The notes: generated from the sequence alone by a model not told the origin. A DNA stretch of 64,000 nucleotides from Alsobacter metallidurans (GCF_014636935.1 NZ_BMES01000003.1:248001-312000), one strand, 5' to 3'; counted from the stretch's first letter, positions 38,135 to 47,233 are shown. Translations and numbers: made by a program.

Positions 38135-39859
38135 TCAGCCTCGCGCGGACACCAACCCGTAGGCCGTGCGCACCGCGCCCCAATGGCGGCCTTCCACGAA
38201 CACCGGGGAACTGACTTCCTGGACGACGCCCGCGAAGTCGGACGCGTAGGAGTGGATCAGGCAGGGCCTGAGATTGCGGGCGGCCGCCAGCCCGGCGCCG
38301 TCATTCAGCATGCGGCCAGGCAGGCTGCGGGCTTCCGCCGCGCGGCCGCAGGCGACGACGCAAAAGCCATTGCGATCCACCAGAAAAGCGGCCAACGGCT
38401 GCGGAGCCTCGCCGCAATGGGCGTCGATGAGCTGGTCCATCCCCTCCTGCAGCACGGCCAGATGCATCAGCCCGAAGCGGGGCGGATGCGCCCCCGGCTG
38501 GGCGATGTAGCTGGTGTCGAACAGGTCGGCAGGGGCGATCCAGCCTTCCAGCAGCAGGGCCTCGTAGCGGCGCGCCACCGTGTCGGCGAGCGCGCCGGAG
38601 CGCACCCGCAGCGGCGCATAGCTTTCGGTGAGGCGCGCCAGCAGCTCGCGCAGCGCGGCCCGCGAGCCGGCATCCGCATTCTGGATGCGTAGCCCCAGGC
38701 CGTTGCGTTTCACCGACGCGATCCGGGCCTCGAAGCGCCCGAGCCTCGGCGCTTCCAGGATCACGGCCTCGCCGACGGCGTCCAGCAGCGTCTCGCCCGT
38801 GTGCACGAAGGCGCCTTCGGGCGAGACGTTGCCGGTCTGCACCGGGATCACCCGTCCGCCGACATGCAGCTTGGCGTCGATCACCACCGGCAGTCGGTCC
38901 GCGATGGTTTCCTGGTTGTCGGTCTGCCGCACCAGGATCGAAGCGTTGTCGCTGAGCTGCGCGATCGTGATGTCAGTTTTTTCCGAGGCCTGGTCGGCCG
39001 CGCCGGCGAGCACCACGGCCTCGTCGCCGAGGGCGTCGATGCGCAGCGCCTCCATGTTCACCTCCTCGGCGAACTGGGCCGCCTCAGCGGCGCTGCGGCC
39101 GATCTCGGTCGTGGTGGCGACCTGGACGGAGACGGCCTCCACCACGGTCGCGAAGCTGTCGCGCAGGTCGCTGATCGCGAGACCCAGCGTCGAGACGTCG
39201 TCGATGGACGTCAGCGCGCTGGCCCGCACCTTGTCGATCGTGGACGCGATGCGGTTCGTCGCCTCCTGGGTGGCGATGGAGAGCGCCTTCACCTCGGAGG
39301 CCACAACCGCGAAGCCGCGCCCGGCGTCGCCGGCCCGCACGGCCTCGATGGTGGCGTTCAGCGCCAGCAGGTTGGTTTGCCGGGCGATGGAGGCAATCAG
39401 ATTCACGACCTGGCCGATTTCCGCGACGGAGTCCCGCAACTGGCCGACGCCCTCGCTGGCCCGCCGCGCGCGCGACTCGGCCGCGTCCACCGTGACGCTG
39501 GACTCGCCAATGCGGCTGCTGATCGTGTGGCTCGCGGAAGCGAGGTCGCGCAGCGCCACCGAGATCGCGCCCGAACTGTTGCGGGCCGCCTCGGCCATGC
39601 CGGCGAAGGATTGCGCCCGGCCGCGCAGCCGCTCCAGCAGCCCGAATGCGTCGCGCAGCTTGCGGCGCAGCTCAAAGTTGGCCTCGCCGACCTCGCGGAC
39701 ATTGCGGAACACGTCGGCCTGCATCAGCCGGATCGTCTCGCTTGCGTCGCGGGCGGGCGGTTCCATCGAACGGGGCGTCGGCCGCGGCTCCGCCTCCGGA
39801 GCGTTGCCGGAGATCTCGGCCTTTGCGTCGTTCCCGACGGATTTGAACCAGAAACGCAT
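38135..39859 (-). CDS. Soluble methyl-accepting chemotaxis protein with PilZ-like segment
   Basis: 574 residues from the ATG at 39859 (AGGG 8 bp upstream; ATGs at 39889 and 39880 are alternatives). No membrane helix. The signalling hairpin contains IASIARQTNLLALNATIEAVRAGDAGRGFAVVASEVKAL, the receptor tip that contacts CheA/CheW. After it comes a PilZ-like stretch (VGGRVIPVQTGNVSPEGAFVHT ... LGLRIQN), then a C-terminal ~170-residue sensory domain containing DLFDTSY and FAGVVQEVSSPVFV. The layout signalling-PilZ-sensor suggests intracellular sensing, possibly including c-di-GMP, although the N-terminal RxxxR of PilZ is not evident. No che genes nearby. Confidence 0.85.
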   Translation of the reverse strand: MRFWFKSVGNDAKAEISGNAPEAEPRPTPRSMEPPARDASETIRLMQADVFRNVREVGEANFELRRKLRDAFGLLERLRGRAQSFAGMAEAARNSSGAISVALRDLASASHTISSRIGESSVTVDAAESRARRASEGVGQLRDSVAEIGQVVNLIASIARQTNLLALNATIEAVRAGDAGRGFAVVASEVKALSIATQEATNRIASTIDKVRASALTSIDDVSTLGLAISDLRDSFATVVEAVSVQVATTTEIGRSAAEAAQFAEEVNMEALRIDALGDEAVVLAGAADQASEKTDITIAQLSDNASILVRQTDNQETIADRLPVVIDAKLHVGGRVIPVQTGNVSPEGAFVHTGETLLDAVGEAVILEAPRLGRFEARIASVKRNGLGLRIQNADAGSRAALRELLARLTESYAPLRVRSGALADTVARRYEALLLEGWIAPADLFDTSYIAQPGAHPPRFGLMHLAVLQEGMDQLIDAHCGEAPQPLAAFLVDRNGFCVVACGRAAEARSLPGRMLNDGAGLAAARNLRPCLIHSYASDFAGVVQEVSSPVFVEGRHWGAVRTAYGLVSARG

Positions 39860-40246
39860 CAACGGACCCTGCACGGACATCCGGATCATGGGTCGGAAAA
39901 GTTAAGCCTTCGGCACAACTGGTGAAGAAAACCGATCAACTTAGACGAGTATTCACCCATAGCTCTCGCACCAGTATAGATCACGCACCTGTGCAATTCA
40001 TCAGGTGACGATATCGGCAGGCGTCATGCGAAGCTCATCATGCGCAAGCTGGCAACCGCCCGGTGAGCGGCTATGGAAAGTTATCGCTGATCGTCGACTT
40101 TCGGCGGATGAAGCCGAATCATGGTCGAACATGCGGCGCCCTGCGCCTGCCTCGGCCATCAACGACGGACGTCCACGAGCGCGATGGACCCGACGCCCAA
40201 GCTCGCCGTTATATGGAATTGGACGTCAGGCGAGCAGGAGGGGAGC
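39860..40246. other. Intergenic stretch between chemoreceptor and GFA gene
   Basis: 387 bp holding the promoters of two divergent genes. AT-rich near 39,900-40,010. An inverted CACCTG (39986-39991) / CAGGTG (40002-40007) with a 10-bp centre is a possible operator. No convincing gene. Confidence 0.4.
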
Positions 40247-40660
40247 ATGGACGGTGTCACCGGGGGATGCCTGTGCGGCGACATTCGCCTTCGGGCGACC
40301 GGGAGCCCTTACCGGGTGGGCCTGTGTCACTGCCTCGACTGCCGCAAGCATCACGGGGCGCCGTTTCACGCGTCCGCGATCTATCCCGAAACCGCCGTCA
40401 CGGTGACGGGCGAAACCCACGACTTCAAGGGCCGGCACTTCTGCCCGCGCTGCGGCTCCTCGGTCTTCGCGCGCTCGGCCGACGAGATCGAGGTCAGCCT
40501 CGGCGCGCTCGACGCGCCCAGCCAGTTGGCGCCGACCTACGAGCTCTGGACCATCCGCCGCGAAAGCTGGCTCCCCTCCTTCGGCCTCGCCAGCCGCTAT
40601 GAACGTGATCGCGAAAACGACAGCCGCCAAGAAGGCGACGTCATCCGCCTCGGGACCTGA
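40247..40660 (+). CDS. GFA/CENP-V family zinc protein
   Basis: 137 residues of the glutathione-dependent formaldehyde-activating (GFA) fold. Zinc ligands: Cys8 and Cys10 (GGCLCGD), Cys27, Cys29 and Cys32 (CHCLDCRK), Cys66 and Cys69 (CPRCGSS). Members bind zinc and glutathione; many are of unknown substrate and the formaldehyde role holds only for some. A strong AGGAGGGG precedes the ATG at 40247. Single gene, followed by a palindromic repeat. Confidence 0.88.
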   Translation: MDGVTGGCLCGDIRLRATGSPYRVGLCHCLDCRKHHGAPFHASAIYPETAVTVTGETHDFKGRHFCPRCGSSVFARSADEIEVSLGALDAPSQLAPTYELWTIRRESWLPSFGLASRYERDRENDSRQEGDVIRLGT

Positions 40661-40705
40661 TGCAAGCTGCGCATACGCAATTTGCCCCATCATCGCCGCG
40701 CCTCG

Positions 40706-40788
40706 CCGTCGTTGCGAGCCGGAGGCGAAGCAATCCAGTCTAATAGCCCGGCGTTAGATGGATTGCTCCGCGTCGCTCGCAACGACGG
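40706..40788. repeat. CCGTCGTTGCGAGC palindromic repeat
   Basis: CCGTCGTTGCGAGC (40706-40719) and GCTCGCAACGACGG (40775-40788) are perfect inverted arms; inner arms GCGAAGCAATCCAG and ATGGATTGCTCCGCG extend the hairpin. Lies between the converging GFA and DUF1178 genes, so it can act as a transcription barrier for both. Confidence 0.9.
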
Positions 40789-40844
40789 CAGAGGCGCCCA
40801 CGGCGGAGCATCATCGAGCGACACACCCTCGTTGATGAGCTCGG

Positions 40845-41336
40845 TCAGTTGCGGTCGTCGTTCAGCCACGGGATCGCGGTGGCGTCGATGCCTTCTTCGG
40901 CGAGCGCCTGGGCCTCCTCGGCGGAGGCTTCGCCGTAAATGGCGCGGAAATCCGTCAAGCCCTCATGCATGCGGCGGGCCTCGGCCGCAAATCCGCGCCC
41001 GACATTCTCGGCATTGGCCTTGATGTGCTCGCGCATGCCGGCCAGCAACGCGCGAAACGCCATGTCGCGCTCGCTCAGAAGAGCGACGGGGGCCGCCCCG
41101 CCCGGCGACGGCCCACTGGCGGGCCCATCGGCGTCGCTCGGCTCCGGCGCCGGCGCAGCGGCGTCGCGGTCGGTCCGGGCTACGCTCGGCGCCATGATCT
41201 GCTTGGCGATCTTGGCCGAGCCGCAATGCGGGCATTCCACCAGCCCGCGCGCCGCCTGGTCGTCAAAGGATGCGCCGTCGCGAAACCAGCTCTCGAAAGA
41301 GTGGCCGGATTCACAGGCGAGAGCGTAGCGGATCAT
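40845..41336 (-). CDS. DUF1178 family protein
   Basis: 163 residues. N-terminal zinc-ribbon-like part with Cys8 and the pair C35-PH-C38 (MIRYALACESGHSFESWF ... VECPHCGS), a low-complexity middle, and a helical end (MREHIKANAENVG ... EARRMHEG ... AIYGEAS) matching DUF1178. Function unknown. Start set at 41336 by the invariant MIRYxLxCExGHxFE pattern. Lies 49 bp downstream of the nitrilase-family gene and is probably co-transcribed; the order grx-nitrilase-DUF1178 is common in this group. Confidence 0.9.
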   Translation of the reverse strand: MIRYALACESGHSFESWFRDGASFDDQAARGLVECPHCGSAKIAKQIMAPSVARTDRDAAAPAPEPSDADGPASGPSPGGAAPVALLSERDMAFRALLAGMREHIKANAENVGRGFAAEARRMHEGLTDFRAIYGEASAEEAQALAEEGIDATAIPWLNDDRN

Positions 41337-41385
41337 CGGGCGGCTGCAGGGTTGTGGAACGCCGTCGCGCCGTGCCGTCGGCCGC

Positions 41386-42246
41386 TCACGCGGTCCGGGC
41401 GCGGGGCGCAGCCCCGGCGAGCTCGACCCGGAACGTGCGGGTGTGCTGCAGCGTGGGAATGCGGCCACGGGCGTCAGCCACCAAAGCGGGGTCGATTTCC
41501 GCCATGATCACGCCCGGCTGGTCGCCGGCTTCCGCCAGCACGCGGCCCCACGGATCAACGATGATGGAGTGCCCGAATGTCTCGCGTCCGTCCTCGTGCA
41601 GGCCCGCCTGTGCGGCCGAGATCATGAACGAGCCGGTCTCGATCGCGCGGGCCCGGTGCAGCACCACCCAGTGCGCCTCGCCGGTCTGGCGCGTGAAGCA
41701 GGCCGGGGCGGACAGGAAGTCGGCGCCGGCCTCGGCGAGCGCCCGATAGAGATAGGGGAAGCGAACGTCGTAGCAGATCGACAGGCCGAGCCGCCCGCCC
41801 GGCAGATCGGCCAGCACGGCGCTGTCCCCGCCCGTATAGGTGCGGCTCTCGCGCCAGCTCTCGCCATTGGGCAGGTCCACGTCGAACAGGTGAACCTTGT
41901 CGTAGCGCGCCTCGATTTCGCCGGTCGGGGCGATCAGGAAGGCCCGGTTCGCGATCTTGCCGTCGTCGCGCAGGATGGCGAGCGAACCCGCATGGATATG
42001 GATCCCGAGCTCGCGCGCCAGGCCCTGGAAGGCCGCCAGCATGGGATCCCGGCCCTCGGGCGCGATGGACGCGAACAGGCCGTTCCGGTCCCGGTTCACG
42101 GCGTTCGACATCTCGGGGGTCTGCACATAGCTCGCCCCCGCCGCCGCCGCCTCGCGGATCAGGCCGGCCGCCTGATTGATGTTGGCGGCAGGATCGACGC
42201 CGGATCGCATTTGCGCGCAGGCGGCGATAAAGGGGGTGCGGCTCAT
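41386..42246 (-). CDS. Carbon-nitrogen hydrolase (nitrilase superfamily, Nit2-like)
   Basis: 286 residues. The Glu-Lys-Cys triad is E45 (QTPEMSN), K117 (RYDKVHLFDVD) and C158 (LSICYDVRFP). The KVHLFDVDLPNG and CYDVRFPxLYR blocks match Nit2/omega-amidase-like members, which hydrolyse deaminated glutathione or alpha-ketoglutaramate. Beside glutaredoxin this fits a glutathione-repair role. Cytoplasmic. Confidence 0.88.
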   Translation of the reverse strand: MSRTPFIAACAQMRSGVDPAANINQAAGLIREAAAAGASYVQTPEMSNAVNRDRNGLFASIAPEGRDPMLAAFQGLARELGIHIHAGSLAILRDDGKIANRAFLIAPTGEIEARYDKVHLFDVDLPNGESWRESRTYTGGDSAVLADLPGGRLGLSICYDVRFPYLYRALAEAGADFLSAPACFTRQTGEAHWVVLHRARAIETGSFMISAAQAGLHEDGRETFGHSIIVDPWGRVLAEAGDQPGVIMAEIDPALVADARGRIPTLQHTRTFRVELAGAAPRARTA

Positions 42247-42279
42247 GGCGGGTTCTCGCGTTTGGAACGCTTCAGGATT

Positions 42280-42534
42280 TCAGGCGGCCAGCAGCGTGTC
42301 GAGCTTGCCGGCCCGCTCCAGCGCATAAAGATCGTCACAGCCGCCGACATGCTGGTCGCCGATGAAGACCTGCGGAACCGTGGAGCGCCCGGCGCGCTGC
42401 GCCATCGCGGCCTGGCCGTCGCGGTCGGTGGTGACGTCGATCTCCTGGAACTGCACGCCCTTCTGGCGCAGCAGGTCCTTGGCGGAGTGGCAGTAGGGGC
42501 AGTACGACTTCGTGTAGATGGTGACGGCGGACAT
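42280..42534 (-). CDS. grxC: Glutaredoxin 3
   Basis: 84-residue dithiol glutaredoxin. Redox site C12-PY-C15 near the N-terminus, STVPQVFIGDQHVGGCDDL as the cis-proline and glutathione-binding region. Length and motifs are those of GrxC. Probably first in the grxC-nitrilase-DUF1178 unit (33 bp to the next gene); a ComF gene lies upstream on the same strand. Confidence 0.95.
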   Translation of the reverse strand: MSAVTIYTKSYCPYCHSAKDLLRQKGVQFQEIDVTTDRDGQAAMAQRAGRSTVPQVFIGDQHVGGCDDLYALERAGKLDTLLAA

Positions 42535-42612
42535 GCGGAAGCTCCGGTAGCGCGTTCGTCCCGCCTATATAGTGGCGGGCGCGCGCGAATTCCAAGCGTC
42601 GCAGCCATGCGG

Positions 42613-43422
42613 TCAGGCGGGCAGGCAGACCCGCGCGAAGGTGAGCACGTCCACGGCCTCCGCGCCGCCGCGCAAGAGGGCCCGCGAGGCCGCGTTGGCG
42701 GTGGAGCCCGTGGTGTACACGTCATCCACCAGCAGCACGCGCCGGCCCTTGATGGCGAGCTTGCCCGCCTCCGTGACCGCGAACGCGCCCTGCAGGTTCT
42801 CGGCGCGCTCGTTGCGGGTGAGGCCCACCTGCGAGCGCGTGCGCCGCCGCCGCTCAAGGGCGTCCGGCGCGAGCTCGGCCCCGCTTTCCTGCGCAACCGC
42901 GGCCGCCAGCGCGCCCGCCTGGTTCATGCGCCGGCGCCACAGGCGCGTCCAGTGCAGCGGCACGGGCGCGATCACGGGCCCGTCCGCCAGCAGCTCGCGC
43001 CCGGCCCGCGCCATCCAGCGCCCCATCATGGGCGCGAGGTCCATGCGGTCGCCGTATTTGAGCCGGTGCGCGAGCTCTCGCCCGACCGCGTCGTGGCGCA
43101 TGGCCGCGCGGGCGCGCGCGAACACGGGCGGGTCGCCGGCGGCCGCGAGCGAGATCGCGCCCGGGCCCATGTCCACCGGAAAGGGCGCGCCCAGGCGCTC
43201 GCAATACGGGCGCTCGATCCAGGGCGCGGCGCGCCAGCACGGCGGGCACAGCGCGTGCGCCTGCGCGAGAGCGCGCCCGCACGCGACGCAGCCGGGCGGG
43301 TACAGCACGTCCACGGCGGCGCGCAGGCCCAGGCGGGCGCCCTCGCGCGCGAGCGCGGTCGCGCGCACCCAGGCGCGGAGGCGCTCGGCAGGAGGCGCGG
43401 GCGGAGGCGTTTGGTCGTCCAT
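42613..43422 (-). CDS. ComF family phosphoribosyltransferase-like protein
   Basis: 269 residues. An N-terminal zinc-finger-like part has Cys45, Cys48, Cys59 and Cys62 (PPGCVACGR ... CPPCW); the C-terminal phosphoribosyltransferase fold ends with the PRPP loop VLLVDDVYTTGST (~235-247). ComF proteins assist DNA uptake in competent bacteria, but in this order the gene is kept without a clear competence role. Start set at 43422 (MDDQ). Divergent from the methyltransferase at 43503; that pairing is typical of Hyphomicrobiales. Confidence 0.9.
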   Translation of the reverse strand: MDDQTPPPAPPAERLRAWVRATALAREGARLGLRAAVDVLYPPGCVACGRALAQAHALCPPCWRAAPWIERPYCERLGAPFPVDMGPGAISLAAAGDPPVFARARAAMRHDAVGRELAHRLKYGDRMDLAPMMGRWMARAGRELLADGPVIAPVPLHWTRLWRRRMNQAGALAAAVAQESGAELAPDALERRRRTRSQVGLTRNERAENLQGAFAVTEAGKLAIKGRRVLLVDDVYTTGSTANAASRALLRGGAEAVDVLTFARVCLPA

Positions 43423-43502
43423 GCGGGCGAGCCTAGGCCCGGGCGGGCCTGCAACGCACCACGCGTTTGACGCGGGCGCCCCCGCGCCCCATACCCCCAC
43501 GC

Positions 43503-44414
43503 ATGAGCGCGCCTCCTCGCCTGTTCGACCGCGACCTCGCCCGCACCCGCCTCGCCCGGGCGCTCGCCGGGCCGGACCCGCACGGGGCCGCGTTCCTGCT
43601 CCGGCGCGCGGCCGAGGACCTGGGCGACCGGCTGGGCGCGGTGCTGCGCCGGTTCGAGCGCGCGGTCGACCTGGCGGGCGCGCTGCCCTACGCCGCGGAG
43701 GCGCTGGCCGCGAGCCCGAAGGTGGGCGCGGTGACGCGCATCGCTCCCCTGCCCGAACCCGCGGACCCGCGCTGGACCACGCTGGCGGGCGACGAGGAGG
43801 CGCTCCCGCTCGCGCCCGAGAGCGTGGACCTGGTCGTGAGCCTGCTCACGCTCCAGGGCGTGAACGACGTGCCCGGCGCGCTGGCGCAGATCCGGCGCGC
43901 GCTGCGCCCGGACGGGCTCTTCCTCGGGTGCATGGTCGGGGGCGCGACGCTCACGGAGCTGCGCCAGGCGTTCACGCAGGCGGAGAGCGAGGTCGAGGGC
44001 GGCGCGAGCCCGCGGGTGTCGCCCTTCGCGGACGTGCGCGACCTGGGCGCCCTGCTGCAGCGCGCCGGGCTCGCGATCCCGGTCACGGACACGGACGCCT
44101 TCGTGGTGCGCTACGCCGACCCGCTGGCGCTGATGCGCGACCTGCGCGCCATGGGGGCCGCCAACGCGCTTGTGGCGCGCCGGCGCACGCCCCTGCACCG
44201 CGCCACGCTGGTGCGCGCGCTGGAGATCTACGCCGACCGCTTCTCCGACCCGGACGGGCGGGTGCGGGCGACGTTTGAGCTGATCTGGCTCTCCGGCTGG
44301 GCCCCGCACGAGAGCCAGCAGAAGCCGTTGAGGCCGGGTTCCGCCCAGGCGCGCCTCGCCGACGCGCTGGGCGTGCCGGAGCGGCCGACGGGCGAAAAGC
44401 CCGGCGAGGGCTAG
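43503..44414 (+). CDS. BioC/NDUFAF5-like methyltransferase
   Basis: 303 residues. Begins LFDRDLARTRLARAL, then ADLGDRL-type helix and an SAM-binding fold in which motif I is weak. LPLAPESVDLVVSLLTLQGVNDVPGAL and PDGLFLGCMVGGATLTELRQAF are typical of the family that includes the complex I assembly factor NDUFAF5 and BioC. A complex I or ubiquinone-linked role is possible; biotin synthesis is unlikely without other bio genes. Codons here are exceptionally GC-rich even for this window. Confidence 0.83.
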   Translation: MSAPPRLFDRDLARTRLARALAGPDPHGAAFLLRRAAEDLGDRLGAVLRRFERAVDLAGALPYAAEALAASPKVGAVTRIAPLPEPADPRWTTLAGDEEALPLAPESVDLVVSLLTLQGVNDVPGALAQIRRALRPDGLFLGCMVGGATLTELRQAFTQAESEVEGGASPRVSPFADVRDLGALLQRAGLAIPVTDTDAFVVRYADPLALMRDLRAMGAANALVARRRTPLHRATLVRALEIYADRFSDPDGRVRATFELIWLSGWAPHESQQKPLRPGSAQARLADALGVPERPTGEKPGEG

Positions 44415-44427
44415 CCGCCTGCGGGCT

Positions 44428-45216
44428 CTAGCCCGCCTTGCAGGCGCCGATGAACGCGTTCGCGCCGGCGCGCAACTGCATCACGTCGGTGCCGAGCGAC
44501 ACGAAGTCGTAGCCCATGCGGATCACGTCCGCGCCCTTGGCGCCCGTGGTCACGAACGTGCAGGCGGCCTTGCCGTGGGCCTTGCAGCGCTGCGCCACAT
44601 GGGCGAGCGCGGAATCCACCTCGGCGGCCATCGGATTGACCGACTTGCCGTCCGAAAGGGCGATCGAGAGGTCGCCCGGGCCCACCAGCACGCCGTCGAT
44701 GCCGTCCACGGCCAGGATCTCGTCGATGGCGGCCAGCGCCGCGCGGGTCTCCACCATCGCGATCGTGGCCGTGAGGGCGTTGGCCTGGGCGAGGTATTCG
44801 GGCGCCGACAACCCGCAAACATTCAGCGCCACCGCCGGTCCCCAGCTGCGCTCGCCTAGGGGCGGATACTTGGTGAAGCTCACAAGCGCCCGCGCGTCGG
44901 CGGCCGAGTTCACCATGGGGGCGATCACGCCGGCCGCCCCGGCGTCCAGCACCCGCGACGCGGTGGCGAACTGGCCAACCGGGATGCGCACCAGCGCGGG
45001 CTTGCCGGCCAGCGCCACCTGGGCGATGCCCTGCACCACCGAGTGGAGGTCGACGAAGCCGTGCTGCATGTCGAGCACGACGCTGTCGAAGGGCTCGGTC
45101 GCCACCATGCCGGCGACGAGCGGATCCGGCAGCCCGACCCAGCCGGTAAGGAGGCCCGAGCCCGTGCCCTTGCCGAGGCGCTGCGTCAGGGAGGCGAAGG
45201 CTGGATTGAGCGGCAT
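44428..45216 (-). CDS. HpcH/HpaI-type 2-keto-3-deoxy acid aldolase
   Basis: 262-residue class II aldolase. VVLDMQHGFVD holds the base His52; AMVETRAAL has the metal-binding Glu, and DGVLVGPGDLSIALS the metal-binding Asp. These enzymes split 4-hydroxy-2-keto acids (4-hydroxy-2-oxoheptanedioate, 2-keto-3-deoxy-rhamnonate) to pyruvate plus aldehyde; which one is not decidable here. Start set at 45216 (MPLNPAF). Isolated, next to a repeat block. Confidence 0.9.
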   Translation of the reverse strand: MPLNPAFASLTQRLGKGTGSGLLTGWVGLPDPLVAGMVATEPFDSVVLDMQHGFVDLHSVVQGIAQVALAGKPALVRIPVGQFATASRVLDAGAAGVIAPMVNSAADARALVSFTKYPPLGERSWGPAVALNVCGLSAPEYLAQANALTATIAMVETRAALAAIDEILAVDGIDGVLVGPGDLSIALSDGKSVNPMAAEVDSALAHVAQRCKAHGKAACTFVTTGAKGADVIRMGYDFVSLGTDVMQLRAGANAFIGACKAG

Positions 45217-45643
45217 GGCGTTTCCCCTGGCCGACCTGGCGCCGGCGCTTCTGCGGCGGCGCGCCGTCGTGGGCGCCGCTTCGGGGACAGACACTAGGGT
45301 CGGGCCGGCCGAACCCGCAACCCGGCCGCGCGGCATGGCAGCCTCGGCGTCAGCGCAGCGGTTGCGCGCTCGTCACCCTCCCTCAAGGGGAACGGTCGAC
45401 GGGCGAAGCAGACGGGGTGAGGTGGGGCTGGGGCAGCGCTCTGTCGGCCGGGATCAGGAGGCCTCGAGCTTCACGCCCGACCTCACCCCACCCCGCCGCT
45501 GCGCGGCGACCCTCCCCCTCAAGGGGAGGGTGGGATGGAGCCCTGGCGGCCAGCTTCGAGTCCCTCATTCGTCAGCGTTGCTGACACCTTCTCCCGTCGA
45601 GAGAAGGGGCGCGGCCACGAGGAGATTATGCGCCGTTATCGTC
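45217..45643. other. Gene-free stretch dominated by repeats
   Basis: 427 bp between the aldolase and the DUF1476 gene. It contains the second long palindrome (45374-45534) and a further hairpin (CACCTTCTCCCGTCGAGAGAAGG, ~45585-45608) of the CTTCTCCC/GGGAGAAG type. No coding potential seen. Confidence 0.7.
45374..45534. repeat. Long palindromic intergenic repeat (copy B)
   Basis: Left arm 45374-45427 (CACCCTCCCTCAAGGGGA ... GACGGGCGAAGC) and right arm 45481-45534 (CACCCCGCCGCTGCGCGGCG ... CCCTCAAGGGGAGGGTGGG) are inverted versions of one another, same family as 31577-31757. The centre differs from copy A, so the arms are conserved and the loop is not. Confidence 0.85.
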
Positions 45644-45958
45644 TCAGGCGCCGTCCTGCACCTGCTGCACGGCCTTGGCCATCATCTGGTTCATGACGGT
45701 GCGGATCTCGGTTTCGGTGGCCTTGCCGCCGAGGTCGCCGCTGACCTTGCGATAGACGTCCTCGTCGCCGACTTCCTCGAAATCGGCCTTCATGACTTCG
45801 CGCGCATAGTTCTCGGCGTCCGGCCCGGTCTTGCCGAGCTTTTCGGCGACCCAGAGGCCGAGCAGCTTGTTGCGGCGGGCCGTGGCCTTGAAGCGCAGCT
45901 CCTCGTCGTGGGCGAACTTGCTTTCGAAGCCCTGCTCGCGCTTGTCGAACGTCGTCAT
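45644..45958 (-). CDS. DUF1476 protein, zeta-type inhibitor of F1-ATPase
   Basis: 104 residues. TTFDKREQGFESKFAHDEELRFKATARRNKLLG is the invariant DUF1476 start; the rest is helical (YAREVMKADFEE ... EIRTVMNQMM). In Paracoccus this family is the zeta subunit that blocks reverse ATP hydrolysis by binding F1. Of two adjacent ATGs I take the second (45958) because the AGAGGGG ribosome site is better spaced. Divergent from purC, the usual arrangement in this order. Confidence 0.93.
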   Translation of the reverse strand: MTTFDKREQGFESKFAHDEELRFKATARRNKLLGLWVAEKLGKTGPDAENYAREVMKADFEEVGDEDVYRKVSGDLGGKATETEIRTVMNQMMAKAVQQVQDGA

Positions 45959-46322
45959 CATGTCCCCTCTCGTTTGGGCCCGGCGCGTGCCGCCGTCGCC
46001 GAATCTCGTCCCCGATATAGCTACGCGCCGGCCCAGGCGCCAGTGTTCGACGGGGCCGTTGCGCCGCTCCGGCTTGCGTTGCGGCGCACACGGGGCCATA
46101 TACGCCGTGAACGCGGACAGCCTCGCTGATCGCCCGGACGCTTTGGCGATCGTCGCAGCAGGCCGAAAGGCCGCAACATTGTGCTGGCGCCCCCGATAAG
46201 CTAGTTTGCGGGCGCGAGCGCGAGGCGGGTCCGATCCATATCCGCCCGCGTACTACGTCGCGGACGATCTCCCCAGGAGCCCGGCCGTACCCATGGATTT
46301 TCTCAAGACACGGTATACGCCG
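45959..46322. other. Divergent intergenic region DUF1476 - purC
   Basis: 364 bp. Must hold promoters for both genes; a TATATC-like -10 for the DUF1476 gene is near 46013-46018 (minus strand) and a GATAAG near 46195 could serve purC. The purC frame stays open to 46206 with an alternative ATG at 46293. No purine riboswitch or other gene recognised. Confidence 0.4.
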
Positions 46323-47087
46323 ATGAACCGCCGCCGTCGCATCTACGAAGGCAAGGCCAAGGTCCTCTATGAGGGTCCGGAGCCGGGTACGTTGATCCAG
46401 CACTTCAAGGATGACGCGACAGCCTTCAATGCCAAAAAGCATGAGGTCATCGACGGCAAGGGTGTGCTCAACAACCGTATCTCCGAGTACATCTTCCAGC
46501 ACCTGAACGACATCGGCGTGCCGACCCACTTCATCCGTCGGCTGAACATGCGCGAGCAGCTCATCCGCGAGGTGGAGATCATTCCGCTCGAGGTCGTGGT
46601 GCGCAATGTCGCCGCCGGCTCCCTGGCGACGCGCCTCGGCATCGAGGAAGGCACGCAGCTGCCGCGCTCGATTATCGAGTTCTACTACAAGAACGACGCG
46701 CTCAACGACCCGATGGTGTCGGAAGAGCACATCACGGCGTTCGGCTGGGCGACCCCGCAGGAGATCGACGACATCATGGCGCTGGCCATTCGGGTCAACG
46801 ACTTCCTGTCCGGTCTCTTTCTCGGCGTCGGCATTCGGCTCGTCGACTTCAAGATGGAATGCGGCCGCCTGTGGGAAGGCGACCTCATGCGCATCGTCGT
46901 CGCGGACGAGATCTCGCCCGACAGCTGCCGGTTGTGGGACATCAAGTCCAACGACAAGCTCGACAAGGATCGCTTCCGTCGCGACCTTGGCGGCCTGGTC
47001 GAGGCTTACACCGAAGTGGCGCGCCGCCTCGGCATCATCACCGAGAACGAGCGTGTCGGCGCCGGCGGCCCCAAGCTTGTGCAGTAA
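46323..47087 (+). CDS. purC: Phosphoribosylaminoimidazole-succinocarboxamide synthase
   Basis: 254-residue SAICAR synthetase, step 8 of de novo purine synthesis. Starts [18 protein letters not shown], then HFKDDATAF, the ATP/aspartate-binding [18 protein letters not shown] and [17 protein letters not shown]-like [14 protein letters not shown]. The ATG at 46323 gives the family's standard length; 46293 (MDFLKTRY) is an upstream alternative with AGGAG further away. A terminator follows, so purS/purQ are not in the same transcript as they often are. Confidence 0.93.
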   Translation: MNRRRRIYEGKAKVLYEGPEPGTLIQHFKDDATAFNAKKHEVIDGKGVLNNRISEYIFQHLNDIGVPTHFIRRLNMREQLIREVEIIPLEVVVRNVAAGSLATRLGIEEGTQLPRSIIEFYYKNDALNDPMVSEEHITAFGWATPQEIDDIMALAIRVNDFLSGLFLGVGIRLVDFKMECGRLWEGDLMRIVVADEISPDSCRLWDIKSNDKLDKDRFRRDLGGLVEAYTEVARRLGIITENERVGAGGPKLVQ

Positions 47088-47106
47088 AATTCTACAACTC
47101 GAAGTA

Positions 47107-47132
47107 GAAAGCCGCCTCCGGGCGGCTTTTTC
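47107..47132 (+). terminator. Rho-independent terminator after purC
   Basis: AAAGCCGCC, loop TCCG, GGCGGCTTTTT followed by CTTAA: a 7-bp GC stem with A-run and T-run, 19 bp after the purC stop. Confidence 0.9.
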
Positions 47133-47205
47133 TTAACCAAACGTTCACATGATATCAGATTTTAGACGACACACCTTTTGGTAATCACGACGATCTGTTA
47201 AGTCT

Positions 47206-47233
47206 CCTTCCAGTTCGCGTTGTAACTGGAAGG
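47206..47233 (+). promoter_or_regulatory. Perfect hairpin covering the ribosome site of the P-loop gene
   Basis: CCTTCCAGTT (47206-47215), loop CGCGTTGT, AACTGGAAGG (47224-47233): a perfect 10-bp inverted repeat. The only Shine-Dalgarno-like sequence, GGAAGG (47228-47233), is in the 3' arm, 9 bp before the ATG at 47243. As RNA it would hide the ribosome site; as DNA it could be an operator. No T-run follows, so it is not a terminator. Confidence 0.65.
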
